From: Hymenobacter aquaticus
GTDB lineage: Bacteria > Bacteroidota > Bacteroidia > Cytophagales > Hymenobacteraceae
DNA length: 64,000 bases
NCBI RefSeq assembly: GCF_004765605.1
Contig: NZ_SRLC01000002.1
Coordinates: forward strand, 1,054,001 to 1,118,000
Direction: 5' to 3'
Numbering within the stretch: position 1 is the first letter of the stretch; each line of letters opens with the position of its first letter. Positions 7,682 to 16,170 of the stretch are shown piece after piece. The notes below the pieces were generated by a model. That model saw only the letters and a program-made list of their open reading frames with translations, did no database searches and was not told where the DNA came from. The position numbers and the translations under genes were made by a program.

Positions 7682-8134
7682 TTACAGGTTTTTCAGATCA
7701 ACAGCGGCGGGCTGCTGAGCCTGGTGAGGATGCTCGGCACCTTCGTACACGAACAGGTTGCGGAACTGCTCACGACCCAGACGGTTGTGGGGCAGCATGC
7801 CGCGCACAGCGTGCTCGATAACGCGGGTCGATGATTTCTCCATCACCTCACGCATCGATTTGCGCTTCTGGCCACCGGGGTAGCCCGAGTGCGACACGTA
7901 AATTTTTTCGGTCATCTTTTTACCCGTCACGCGCAGTTTGTCGGCGTTGATAACGATAACCGAATCGCCGCAATCAGAGTTGGGCGTGAACGAGGGCTTG
8001 TGTTTGCCGCGGAGGATATTGGCAACTTGGCTGGACAGACGGCCCAGGGTATTGTCACCAGCATCAATCACGACCCAGCCCTTGTTGGCGTTGGCTTTGT
8101 TGACGGACACCGTCTTGAAGCTCAGATGATCCAT
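7682..8134 (-). CDS. rplM: 50S ribosomal protein L13
   Basis: L13 (uL13), 150 aa, an early-assembly protein of the large subunit. Recognisable segments are WVVIDAGDNTLGRLSSQVAN, CGDSVIVINADKLRVTGKK and HAVRGMLPHNRLGREQFRNL. First gene of the rplM-rpsI-rpsB-tsf operon; a two-box Bacteroidota promoter lies 65 bp upstream. Confidence 0.97.
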   Translation of the reverse strand: MDHLSFKTVSVNKANANKGWVVIDAGDNTLGRLSSQVANILRGKHKPSFTPNSDCGDSVIVINADKLRVTGKKMTEKIYVSHSGYPGGQKRKSMREVMEKSSTRVIEHAVRGMLPHNRLGREQFRNLFVYEGAEHPHQAQQPAAVDLKNL

Positions 8135-8198
8135 TGGGGAGTTGAGTAAGCGTTTGAAAATGAGAGAGAACCCAGCAAGGGTTCGGGAAAAACGGACA

Positions 8199-8229
8199 CA
8201 AAGTTACCCTTTTTCACTTACGAAGCAAA
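8199..8229 (-). promoter_or_regulatory. Promoter of the rplM operon
   Basis: Read on the minus strand, TTTG at 8229-8226 and TAACTTTG at 8206-8199 match the Bacteroidota -33 (TTTG) and -7 (TAnnTTTG) boxes with a 19-nt gap. Transcription would start near 8192, leaving a leader of about 58 nt. Confidence 0.7.
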
Positions 8230-8343
8230 GGGCTGGGCAGAATTATCCGCTTAAAACCCATTCACTTACCGGCGTTGGCCCTTTTAGCTGCCGGCCCGCA
8301 ACGCCAAAACCGGCGGCGTTGCGCGCCAACGAAGCATTAACAC

Positions 8344-9060
8344 CTAGCTATACTGCCGCAGCGTATCGACCAGCACCCGAAAATCTTTGGGGTAGGGAGC
8401 TTCGATGGTAACTTCCTCACCACCCAGGCGGGCAAAGGTGAGCTTGGCCGCGTGCAGGGCGAAGCGCTTGATAAACGGCTGCTCTTCCTCCCCCTCCTTC
8501 ATGTTGAACTTCTTCTTCAGCGACGACAGGTAGAAGTCCTCGCCGCCGTACACCACGTCGCCCACGATGGGGGCCTGCAGGTACATCAGGTGCAGCCGGA
8601 TCTGGTGCATGCGGCCGGTGATGGGCACGCACTGCACCAGGGTGTGGCGGGCAAAGGGCTCGAGGGTGGTGAAGTAGGTTTCGGCGGGCTTGCCCTTGTA
8701 AGCCAGGCGCGCCTTGCCCTTGGTGGTGGTTTCGATGCTGCGGTCCACCAGCTTGTTGTCGAACTGGTGCACGCCCCAGGCCACGGCGTGGTAGAGCTTT
8801 TTCACTTCGCGGTTCTCAAACTGCATCGAGAGGTGGCGGTAGGCTTCCGGGTTTTTGGCCAGAGCCAGAGCGCCCGAGGTTTCCTTGTCGAGGCGGTGGC
8901 AGGCCTGCATGTCGTCGGAGTACTCCCGGGCCATGCGCAGGATATTGGGCGCACCGCCCACCCGCTCGTCGAGCGTGGCCAGGAACGGGGGCTTGTTGAT
9001 GACCACGAAGTCGTCGTCCTCGAACAGAATCAGGTCCTTAAAATCGATGTTCTTCTTCAT
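8344..9060 (-). CDS. RluA/RluC/RluD-family RNA pseudouridine synthase
   Basis: Converts uridine to pseudouridine in rRNA or tRNA. The catalytic Asp is in HRLDKETSGALALAKN near residue 55; a second family motif GRMHQIRLHL lies near 150. There is no N-terminal S4 domain, so this is a short catalytic-domain-only member of 238 aa. Start ATG 9060 is preferred over 9072, because TACCTTTG, a perfect -7 box, covers 9070-9077 and overlaps the upstream alternative. Which site is modified cannot be told from sequence. Confidence 0.9.
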   Translation of the reverse strand: MKKNIDFKDLILFEDDDFVVINKPPFLATLDERVGGAPNILRMAREYSDDMQACHRLDKETSGALALAKNPEAYRHLSMQFENREVKKLYHAVAWGVHQFDNKLVDRSIETTTKGKARLAYKGKPAETYFTTLEPFARHTLVQCVPITGRMHQIRLHLMYLQAPIVGDVVYGGEDFYLSSLKKKFNMKEGEEEQPFIKRFALHAAKLTFARLGGEEVTIEAPYPKDFRVLVDTLRQYS

Positions 9061-9069
9061 AGCGGGCCG

Positions 9070-9077
9070 CAAAGGTA
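9070..9077 (-). promoter_or_regulatory. Candidate -7 box for the pseudouridine synthase
   Basis: TACCTTTG on the minus strand matches TAnnTTTG. No -33 TTTG is visible at the right distance. If used, the leader is only a few nucleotides long. Confidence 0.35.
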
Positions 9078-9096
9078 CGCCGAAGTCCTGGGATGC

Positions 9097-10176
9097 TTAG
9101 GCTTCGGGCGCACTTACTTCCGCAACGGCCTTCGGCTGCCGGGGCTTGGGCAGCTTAAACTCCAGCGTCGTGCCCACGCCCACCTCACTGCGCACCCGAA
9201 TCACGGACTTGTGCGCCTCCACGATGTGCTTGCTGATGGCCAGCCCCAGCCCCGAGCCGCCCGAGTCGCGGGAGCGGCTTTTGTCGATGCGGTAAAACCG
9301 CTCGAAAATGCGGTTCTGGTGCTGCTTCGGGATGCCGGCCCCGTCGTCGCGGACGGCCACCCGCACTACTTTGCTGCCTTCCACGAGGCTCACCGTGACG
9401 TGGCCCGCTTCCTTGCCGTACTTAATGGCGTTGTCAATCAGGTTGACCAGCACCTGCCGGATGCGGTTACGGTCGGCTATTACCAGTAGCGGCTCAGTCG
9501 CCAGGGAAGGCGGAAAAAGCTCCAGCGACACCTGGCGCTGGGCGGCCTTCAGCTCCAACTGCTCGAAGATTTCCCGCACCAGCGCCGCCAGGTCGAAGCT
9601 GTGCTTGCGCATGCGCACCACGCCCTTTTCCAGCTGCGAAATCGTGACCAGGTCCTGCACCAGCGTATCGAGCGTGTCGAGGCTGGTGGCGGCTTTGGTC
9701 AGGAACTTCTGGCGCAGAAAGTCGTCGTCCATGTCGCCGTCCAGCACGGTGTGCAGAAAGCCCTGAGCAGCAAAAATCGGGGTTTTCAGCTCGTGCGACA
9801 CGTCGGCCAGAAACTCGCGGCGCAATGCCTGCAGGCGCTTGAGCTCGTCGATTTCCCGCTCCTTGCGCTCGGCCATTTCCAGGATTTCGTCGCGCATCCG
9901 CTTCAGCGGCTCGGGGCGGAACAGAAACTTGTTGGACAGCTTGCGGAACTCCTTGCGCTTGATGTTCTCCAGGCCAGCGTAGATGTTGTTGATTTCCCGA
10001 AAAATCAGGGCCTCAAACGACAGATACACCAGCAGGAAGCAGGCCGCCACGGTAATGCCGGTAGCCAGCACGGCCTGCCGCATCGGCAGCGTAGGCGCCA
10101 CCCAGGCAAAGGTGCTGAGTACGCCCGCCACGAGCAGGGCAATCAGCAGGGCAATGGTGCGGGACGAGAGGTTCAT
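9097..10176 (-). CDS. PhoR-like sensor histidine kinase
   Basis: Two membrane helices at about residues 8-28 and 34-57 enclose almost no periplasmic loop, so sensing may be intramembrane or cytoplasmic. A coiled coil leads to the dimerisation/phosphoacceptor domain, with His in the H-box DVSHELKTPIFAAQGF near residue 130. The ATPase domain shows the N-box (NLIDNAIKYGKEAG), G1 (DDGAGIP), F-box (FYRIDKSRSRDSGG) and G2 (GSGLGLAISKHIVEAH). ATG 10176 is chosen over 10185. Its partner is the response regulator gene immediately upstream on the same strand; a palindromic repeat separates the two. Confidence 0.9.
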   Translation of the reverse strand: MNLSSRTIALLIALLVAGVLSTFAWVAPTLPMRQAVLATGITVAACFLLVYLSFEALIFREINNIYAGLENIKRKEFRKLSNKFLFRPEPLKRMRDEILEMAERKEREIDELKRLQALRREFLADVSHELKTPIFAAQGFLHTVLDGDMDDDFLRQKFLTKAATSLDTLDTLVQDLVTISQLEKGVVRMRKHSFDLAALVREIFEQLELKAAQRQVSLELFPPSLATEPLLVIADRNRIRQVLVNLIDNAIKYGKEAGHVTVSLVEGSKVVRVAVRDDGAGIPKQHQNRIFERFYRIDKSRSRDSGGSGLGLAISKHIVEAHKSVIRVRSEVGVGTTLEFKLPKPRQPKAVAEVSAPEA

Positions 10177-10211
10177 GCGAAGCACGCAGGAGTAGGAGGT
10201 AAAAACAAATC

Positions 10212-10313
10212 TGCCATCCTGAGCTTGCAGTGGCCCTCATCCCCGCCGAGCGACAATCGGTAAAACGACTCGTTCACGCGTGATAAGGTCCTGCGCGGGG
10301 CTCAGGATGACAG
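10212..10313. repeat. Dispersed palindromic CATCCTGAGC repeat between regulator and kinase genes
   Basis: Imperfect inverted ends CCATCCTGAGC (10214) and GCTCAGGATGAC (10302) bracket a core containing CACGCGTGATAAGGTCCT. The pattern resembles intergenic repeats I recall as common in Bacteroidota. It occupies most of the gap between the two-component genes. Confidence 0.6.
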
Positions 10314-10329
10314 ACGAGGGGTCAAAAGT

Positions 10330-11028
<699 letters not shown>

Positions 11029-11067
11029 GGGTCGTGGGGTTTGGGGGTAAAAGAAAATGCGCGAGGT

Positions 11068-11075
11068 CAAAAATA
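11068..11075 (-). promoter_or_regulatory. Candidate -7 box for the response regulator
   Basis: TATTTTTG on the minus strand fits TAnnTTTG, 40 nt ahead of the proposed GTG. No -33 box seen. The rest of 11029-11301 holds nothing I can assign. Confidence 0.35.
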
Positions 11076-11301
11076 CTTCCTGCCGGATGGTGGCACGTGT
11101 TACCTTTTTGTGAACCGGGGCCGCTGGCGCGAGGTCTGGCCGCAGGTTGTGGACCGGCCGCGCCCCGGCCGGCGGACAATGCCGGTTCGGAACCAGGTTC
11201 TGCAAAAGCGACTTAGCGCTCTTTCTGGGCAAGGTTTCAGGCGGCAGCACAGCGTGGGGCTTGGTTGGATGCATAAGGGCAGAAACTCGGGCTACGGGCA
11301 T

Positions 11302-11331
11302 AAAAAAAGCGACCCGGGCGGGGTCGCTTTT
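11302..11331 (-). terminator. Terminator after the DUF3108 gene
   Basis: AAAAAAAGCGACCC / GGGTCGCTTTT hairpin, 11 bp past the stop of the minus-strand gene at 11342. Confidence 0.85.
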
Positions 11332-11341
11332 AGAAACGGAA

Positions 11342-12166
11342 TCAATTTTTGGCCACCAGATTCAACCGGTTTCGCAGGCCCTGGTATTTGTACATATCGA
11401 CTTTCACGGAGCCGACAAACATTTCAGCCTGAAACAGAACCGGGATTTTATTCCGGTCGTCGGAGAGGTACACCGACACGGCGTTTTCCCCTTTAAACAG
11501 CTTGTTTTCCGGCATCTTCGGGACCAGCCGGATGGCGCGGATGACGCCGGCCTTGGTTTCCACAGTTTCCTTGCCTTTGTAGGTCACGTCCATGTTGAAG
11601 ACCTCGTCGTCGAAGAAGCCCTGCACCCGGATAACCTCCCCGATTTTACGGTTGTCGTAGTTCAGGGTCCGCAGGAAGTAGAAGCCGCTGACGATGTCCT
11701 GGATGTTGTCGGGCGTTTTGAAGTTGCCTTTCTTGACCGGGTCCTGCTTGCGGTGAGTTTCGACCTGCACCAGGTTTTTGCCGTGGTCGAAATCCATGTA
11801 TTCCTTTTTGCGGAAGCTGTTTTCCTCAATGTTCTGGAAAAAGCGCTGGGGCAGAATACTCGTCGTGTCGATGTAGGAGCGCCAGGTGTCGCGGATGCGC
11901 AGGAAGAAGTCGAAGGAGCCGGTGGTTTTGCCCGTCACGGTGGCCTTGTAGCAGGGCCGGTCGTTTACCTTGTGAATCTCGTCGGAGAGCTCCACCGTGG
12001 CCTCGGCGGCGTTGATCAGGCCGTAGTGCACTTTATAGCGCAGCACTTCGCCTTTGGTAAAGCTATTATTGGGAATCGTACGCTCGGTTTTGGTGGTGTC
12101 GAACGACCAAAGGGTGGCGCAGAAAGCAAGCAGCAGCGGGGAAAACAGGAGCCAGCGACGGTTCAT
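11342..12166 (-). CDS. DUF3108 exported protein
   Basis: 274-aa protein with an N-terminal signal sequence (MNRRWLLFSPLLLAFCATLW). The mature part is a beta-rich DUF3108 domain (GEVLRYKVHYGLINAAEATV near residue 40, then FFLRIRDTWRSYID and VYLSDDRNKIPV). DUF3108 is thought to fold as a periplasmic beta-barrel-like lipid- or polysaccharide-linked domain, but has no settled function. ATG 12166 is preferred to 12178. A -7 box TATCTTTG is at 12217-12224. It stands as a single transcription unit between recA and the response regulator. Confidence 0.8.
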   Translation of the reverse strand: MNRRWLLFSPLLLAFCATLWSFDTTKTERTIPNNSFTKGEVLRYKVHYGLINAAEATVELSDEIHKVNDRPCYKATVTGKTTGSFDFFLRIRDTWRSYIDTTSILPQRFFQNIEENSFRKKEYMDFDHGKNLVQVETHRKQDPVKKGNFKTPDNIQDIVSGFYFLRTLNYDNRKIGEVIRVQGFFDDEVFNMDVTYKGKETVETKAGVIRAIRLVPKMPENKLFKGENAVSVYLSDDRNKIPVLFQAEMFVGSVKVDMYKYQGLRNRLNLVAKN

Positions 12167-12216
12167 GGAAAACGGCAAAATGGTTTTGGCCGATGCTTAT
12201 TCAAACGGGATGCCAG

Positions 12217-12224
12217 CAAAGATA
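12217..12224 (-). promoter_or_regulatory. Candidate -7 box for the DUF3108 gene
   Basis: TATCTTTG on the minus strand, about 50 nt ahead of ATG 12166. -33 box not found at the expected distance. Confidence 0.4.
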
Positions 12225-12320
12225 CCAGTAACCGCAGAAACTACATCGTACTCGGGCAAAAGGAACGAAAATCCTCTTTCTGAGTTCCATTCGCTTTTTT
12301 GAGCCTAGTAATATACGCAC

Positions 12321-12356
12321 AAAAAAAGCCTCCCCGCTTGCGCAAGGAGGCTTTTT
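12321..12356 (-). terminator. recA terminator
   Basis: AAAAAGCCTCC / GGAGGCTTTTT stem with a 12-nt loop, 16 bp beyond the recA stop. Confidence 0.85.
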
Positions 12357-12372
12357 CGATGAAAGGCAAGGA

Positions 12373-13458
12373 TTACTGGTCGTCGTCCTCGTCCGTCGAC
12401 TCGTCGGTGGGAATGGCGGCCAGCGCCGTGGCGGGCTCCCCTTTCACCATGTCGCGAATCTTCTGTTCGATTTCGTCGGCCAACTCATGGTTGTCGAGCA
12501 GGATTTGCTTGACACCCTCGCGGCCCTGGCCGAGGCGGTTGCCGTTGTAGGAGAACCAGGAGCCCGACTTGGCGATGATGCCCATGTCGACGCCCAGGTC
12601 CAGAATCTCGCCGACTTTGCTGATGCCTTCGCCGTAGATGATATCGAACTCCACCACTTTGAAGGGCGGCGCTACTTTATTCTTCACCACCTTCACCTTG
12701 GTGCGGTTGCCGGTCACGTTGTCCTTGTCTTCCTTGATTTGGCCGATGCGACGAATGTCGAGACGAACCGAAGCGTAGAATTTCAGGGCGTTACCACCGG
12801 TCGTGGTTTCGGGGTTGCCGAACATCACACCGATTTTTTCGCGCAGCTGGTTGATAAAGATGCAGCAGCAGCCGGTTTTGTTGATGGTACCGGTCAGCTT
12901 GCGCAGGGCCTGGCTCATCAGGCGGGCCTGCAGGCCCATCTTCGAGTCGCCCATGTCGCCTTCCAGTTCGCCCTTGGGCACCAGCGCGGCTACCGAGTCA
13001 ATGACGATAATGTCGATGGCACCCGAGGAAATCAGGTGGTCGGCTATTTCCAGGGCCTGCTCGCCGTTATCGGGCTGGGCAATCAGCAGGTTGGTGGTGT
13101 CGATACCCAGCTTTTCGGCGTAGGTTTTGTCGAAGGCGTGTTCGGCGTCGATGAAGGCGGCAATGCCACCTTTCTTCTGGGCCTCGGCGATGCAGTGCAT
13201 CGTGAGCGTCGTTTTACCGCTCGATTCCGGACCATAGATTTCAACGACCCGGCCGCGGGGCAGGCCGCCGATGCCGAGCGCAATGTCAAGGCCGAGCGAG
13301 CCGGTGCTGATGGCCGGAATATCGACCACACGCTCGTCGCTGAGCTTCATGACGGTGCCTTTGCCGTAAGCTTTGTCAAGCTTATCCATCGTGAGCTGAA
13401 GGGCCTTCATCTTCTCGATGTTCGGATTGACAGCTTTATCAGTGGTGGGTGCAGCCAT
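12373..13458 (-). CDS. recA: Recombinase RecA
   Basis: ATP-dependent strand-exchange protein of homologous recombination and the co-protease for SOS-type responses. Walker A GPESSGKTTL near residue 75, the MAW-type segment GIAAFIDAEHAFD, Walker B IDIIVIDSVAALVP, loop L2 INQLREKIGVMFGNPETTTG and the acidic C-terminal tail (DESTDEDDDQ) are all present. Length 361 aa is normal. The N-terminus is slightly extended (MAAPTTDKAVNPNIEKMKAL). It is monocistronic. No known LexA-type box was recognised upstream. Confidence 0.98.
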   Translation of the reverse strand: MAAPTTDKAVNPNIEKMKALQLTMDKLDKAYGKGTVMKLSDERVVDIPAISTGSLGLDIALGIGGLPRGRVVEIYGPESSGKTTLTMHCIAEAQKKGGIAAFIDAEHAFDKTYAEKLGIDTTNLLIAQPDNGEQALEIADHLISSGAIDIIVIDSVAALVPKGELEGDMGDSKMGLQARLMSQALRKLTGTINKTGCCCIFINQLREKIGVMFGNPETTTGGNALKFYASVRLDIRRIGQIKEDKDNVTGNRTKVKVVKNKVAPPFKVVEFDIIYGEGISKVGEILDLGVDMGIIAKSGSWFSYNGNRLGQGREGVKQILLDNHELADEIEQKIRDMVKGEPATALAAIPTDESTDEDDDQ

Positions 13459-13647
13459 TGGAATGGGGTTGGGAATAAATGCTTAGGTTTGGTGAATGTA
13501 GGCGTTTTGAGCCGCTAAAACAATCCGCCCGGGGCCTTTTATGACGTTCGGGGCGGGGTGTTCCTGGTCGGCAATGGGTAACACAACCGGACTATATTTT
13601 GTCCCCGCAATGCTAAAAAAATTTGCTGAATTTCGGAGTATAGAGCA

Positions 13648-14832
13648 ATGCTAAAATTTTTGTCAAAGATACTCCCTGATTGCCAGGCAAAACCAGTTTG
13701 CTTGGTTTTTTTTACCGCCGTTTTTTTTCTGGCGGCCGCCTCGCCCGGCCGGGCCCAGCTAAACAACCGCGCCTTCTACCGGCCCCTCGACCTGCGGCCG
13801 GAAAACGACCAGCAGCTACGGTTGCAGGTTAGCGCCTTGCTCTTTAATAAGGACAACGAGTACTTCAACAAGATTGACGACGGCCGTACGTACTACGGTA
13901 CCCAGCTGGCCACGCGCCTGGTGTATTTCCCGAGTTCGAAGTTCCGGCTGGAGGCGGGCGTCTTTCTGCAGAAAAACTACGGCACCGAGAAGCTCTGGCT
14001 GGTGCGGCCCCTGTTTACGGCTATTTACCAGCACGGCCCGCACCGGCTGCTGCTGGGCAACATTCAGGGCCACGTGCAGCACGGCTACATCGAGCCGTTG
14101 TTCGACTTTGAGCGGGTGCTGACCACGCCGCTGGAAGAAGGCACGCAGTACCAGCTCACCACCCGCCGCGTCAAGCTCGATGCCTGGGTCGACTGGCAGC
14201 GGCAGCAGTACCGCTACAGCAACTTTCAGGAAGAAGTGGCCGGCGGCCTGGCGGCCGAGGCGACGGTGCTGGAAGATTCGCTGGGCTGGCGCGTGGGCGT
14301 GCCGTTTCAGTTTACCGGCTTTCACCGTGGCGGGCAGATTGATACCATTGCCAAGCCCCTGCAAACCTACTTCAACCTGGCCAGCGGGCTGCGGCTGCGC
14401 AAAAAGCTGCCTTCGGATTTATTCCGCTCGGTTTCGGTGGAAGGCTACGTGACGCAGTTTATCGACTATTCCTTTACCCGGGAGCTGGCGTTCGACAAAG
14501 GCTACGGCCTGTACCTGAATGCCGGGCTGGACACGCGCCTGTCGAACCTGCAGGTGGCGTACTGGCGGGGCAACGGCTTCTTTTCGCCCATCGGCGGCCG
14601 GCTGTACCGCTCGATTTCCTCCACCGTCAGTGACCCGAACTACACCGAGCGGTACCGGGAACTGCTGATTCTGCGCGTGCTGAAAGACTACCAGCTGGCC
14701 GACAACCTGGTGCTGAGCACGCGCTTTGAGCCGCTGTACGACTTGGGCAATAAGTCCATCGACTTCTCCTTTGCCCTGTACCTAAACTTCAACCAGGAGT
14801 TTCTGCTGACCACGCTGCGGCGCGACAAATAG
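13648..14832 (+). CDS. Outer-membrane beta-barrel-type hypothetical protein
   Basis: 394 aa. A signal peptide follows a charged N-terminus (VCLVFFTAVFFLAAASPG, cleavage near GRAQ). The rest alternates aromatic and polar residues typical of outer-membrane strands (for example RFEPLYDLGNKSIDFSFALY) and lacks long hydrophobic helices. The C-terminus is not a classical Phe ending. No named family recognised; an outer-membrane or periplasmic beta protein is the safest call. Upstream, TATATTTTG at about 13591 is one base longer than a -7 box. Confidence 0.75.
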   Translation: MLKFLSKILPDCQAKPVCLVFFTAVFFLAAASPGRAQLNNRAFYRPLDLRPENDQQLRLQVSALLFNKDNEYFNKIDDGRTYYGTQLATRLVYFPSSKFRLEAGVFLQKNYGTEKLWLVRPLFTAIYQHGPHRLLLGNIQGHVQHGYIEPLFDFERVLTTPLEEGTQYQLTTRRVKLDAWVDWQRQQYRYSNFQEEVAGGLAAEATVLEDSLGWRVGVPFQFTGFHRGGQIDTIAKPLQTYFNLASGLRLRKKLPSDLFRSVSVEGYVTQFIDYSFTRELAFDKGYGLYLNAGLDTRLSNLQVAYWRGNGFFSPIGGRLYRSISSTVSDPNYTERYRELLILRVLKDYQLADNLVLSTRFEPLYDLGNKSIDFSFALYLNFNQEFLLTTLRRDK

Positions 14833-14850
14833 GCCGGGCGGTGGATAGTG

Positions 14851-15420
14851 TCAGGCCCGGGGCGCTAAGCTGTAGTAGTGAATTTCGGGGGTACGCAAAG
14901 GCCACAGGCGCGGGCGGGCGGGCAGCCGCCGGAAGCCGACTTTCTCGGCCACGGCGCAGCTGCGCGGATTGTTGGCGTAGCAGCGAATATCGAGGCGGGT
15001 AGCCTGAATGGGGGGCTCAAACCCGAAAGCTACGGCCGCGGCCAAGGCTTCCTGGGCGTAGCCCTGGCCCTCGGCCTGCGCCGACAGGTAATAGCCGATT
15101 TCCGCCGTTACGGCCCGGGTCCAGGCCGGCTTCAGGCTGATGTCGCCGAGGTAAGCGCCGGAGGCCGTGTGCCAGATGCCGAACACAAACAGGCGCCGCG
15201 TCTGCCAGTCCTGGTGATAAGCCAGGAGCACCTGCCGGGCATCAGCCAGGGTAGTAACGGCGGCTACGCGGGAGGGAAACGCGGCCAGCAGCCGCTCCCG
15301 GTTCTGGTCGATGACGGTAAAAAAGGCTTCCGCGTCGGCGGCGGCGTAGGGCCGGAGCGTGAGGCGCGGCGTGAGGCGGGGCGCGCGGACGGGGACTTGG
15401 GGCAGCTCAGCAACACTCAT
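14851..15420 (-). CDS. GNAT acetyltransferase, RimJ/RimL type
   Basis: 189-aa N-acetyltransferase related to ribosomal-protein-alanine acetyltransferases. It starts with the typical RLTPRLTLRPYAAADAEAFF strand-helix, has GIWHTASGAYLGDISLKP, and the acetyl-CoA-binding A motif EGQGYAQEALAAAVAFGF near residue 130, then CYANNPRSCAVAEKVGFRR. ATG 15420 is chosen; a longer reading to 15537 adds a low-complexity extension. The target amine cannot be predicted. Confidence 0.85.
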   Translation of the reverse strand: MSVAELPQVPVRAPRLTPRLTLRPYAAADAEAFFTVIDQNRERLLAAFPSRVAAVTTLADARQVLLAYHQDWQTRRLFVFGIWHTASGAYLGDISLKPAWTRAVTAEIGYYLSAQAEGQGYAQEALAAAVAFGFEPPIQATRLDIRCYANNPRSCAVAEKVGFRRLPARPRLWPLRTPEIHYYSLAPRA

Positions 15421-15573
15421 ACGGGATATGGCCAGAACACCCTGGCTACACGTAGCCGCGGCCGGAAAGTTGGGGCGGAGTGCCCCGAACCGCATTAATC
15501 TGGGTGGCAAAGCGTCGGGCTTTTTACGAGGCCCCACGAGCCGCAGGAATAATGGGTGCCGCTGACCAGCCGA

Positions 15574-15609
15574 TAAAAAAAGCCACTCTGGTCGGAGTGG
15601 CTTTTTTTA
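15574..15609 (-). terminator. Terminator of the PPIase-MoxR gene cluster
   Basis: AAAAAAGCCACTC / GAGTGGCTTTTTTT hairpin, 24 bp past the stop of the minus-strand gene at 15633. Confidence 0.85.
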
Positions 15610-15632
15610 TCGGCTTATTAAGAGCCCAGCGG

Positions 15633-16079
15633 CTACTTTTTCAGCGCTACGCCGGTGCTCAGGTGCGGGTGCTGGTATTGCACCGGGCTACCCAAGGACT
15701 GCTGAATGCGCATCACGTTGACGAGGCGGGCCGTTTCGTTGAAGTACTCCAGGCGGCGGATCAGCATTTCCTTGACCAGCACGCGGCCTTCGGGCGTGCG
15801 CATGGAGGAGCGTTTGTCGGCCAGAATGCGCTGCATTACGGCTTCGGTTTCGGCTTTGCGCTGGGCATACTGCTCGTCGAACTCGGCCAGGCGGGCCAAG
15901 CCCTCGGTGGTCAGGCGGAAGCTGGCGCCGCCTTGGTTGAGCACCTCGCAGAGCACGTACACTTCCAGCGGTAAGGAAACTTCCAGGGGCGTGGTGCGCA
16001 GATCCAGGCCGGCTTGCAGCGCGGCAAGGATGATGTCGATGTTGCGCTCAAATTGCTGATAGTAGCCGAGAACTTCCAC
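15633..16079 (-). CDS. Conserved hypothetical protein downstream of moxR, 148 aa
   Basis: Soluble, mostly helical protein (MEVLGYYQQFERNIDIILAA at the start; ARLAEFDEQYAQRKAETEAV, likely coiled coil, in the middle). No signal peptide, no membrane segment and no catalytic motif recognised. It follows the MoxR gene on the same strand; the 91-bp gap is filled by a palindromic repeat. Its position suggests a role with the ATPase, but that is inference only. Confidence 0.7.
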   Translation of the reverse strand: MEVLGYYQQFERNIDIILAALQAGLDLRTTPLEVSLPLEVYVLCEVLNQGGASFRLTTEGLARLAEFDEQYAQRKAETEAVMQRILADKRSSMRTPEGRVLVKEMLIRRLEYFNETARLVNVMRIQQSLGSPVQYQHPHLSTGVALKK

Positions 16080-16084
16080 GATGA

Positions 16085-16168
16085 AAAGAGTTGAGTTGTT
16101 GGTTGATGATTCGGTAGTTGTTAGTTGCTCGTTGTTAGTTGGTTAGTTAACAACCGACAACTAACCTT
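16085..16168. repeat. Intergenic palindromic element with TAGTTGTT-type arms
   Basis: The left side is made of repeated words GTTGTTAGTT / GGTTGATG; the right side ACAACCGACAACTAACC is the inverse. It fills the gap between the MoxR stop (16171) and the next ATG (16079). The architecture matches the elements at 17140 and 28911, but the arm sequence differs. Confidence 0.6.
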
Positions 16169-16170
16169 TC

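Noticed and set aside
11029..11301. 91-residue N-terminal extension of the response regulator from ATG 11301
   Set aside because: Extension has no similarity to any receiver protein; the GTG at 11028 gives the standard length and follows a -7 box.
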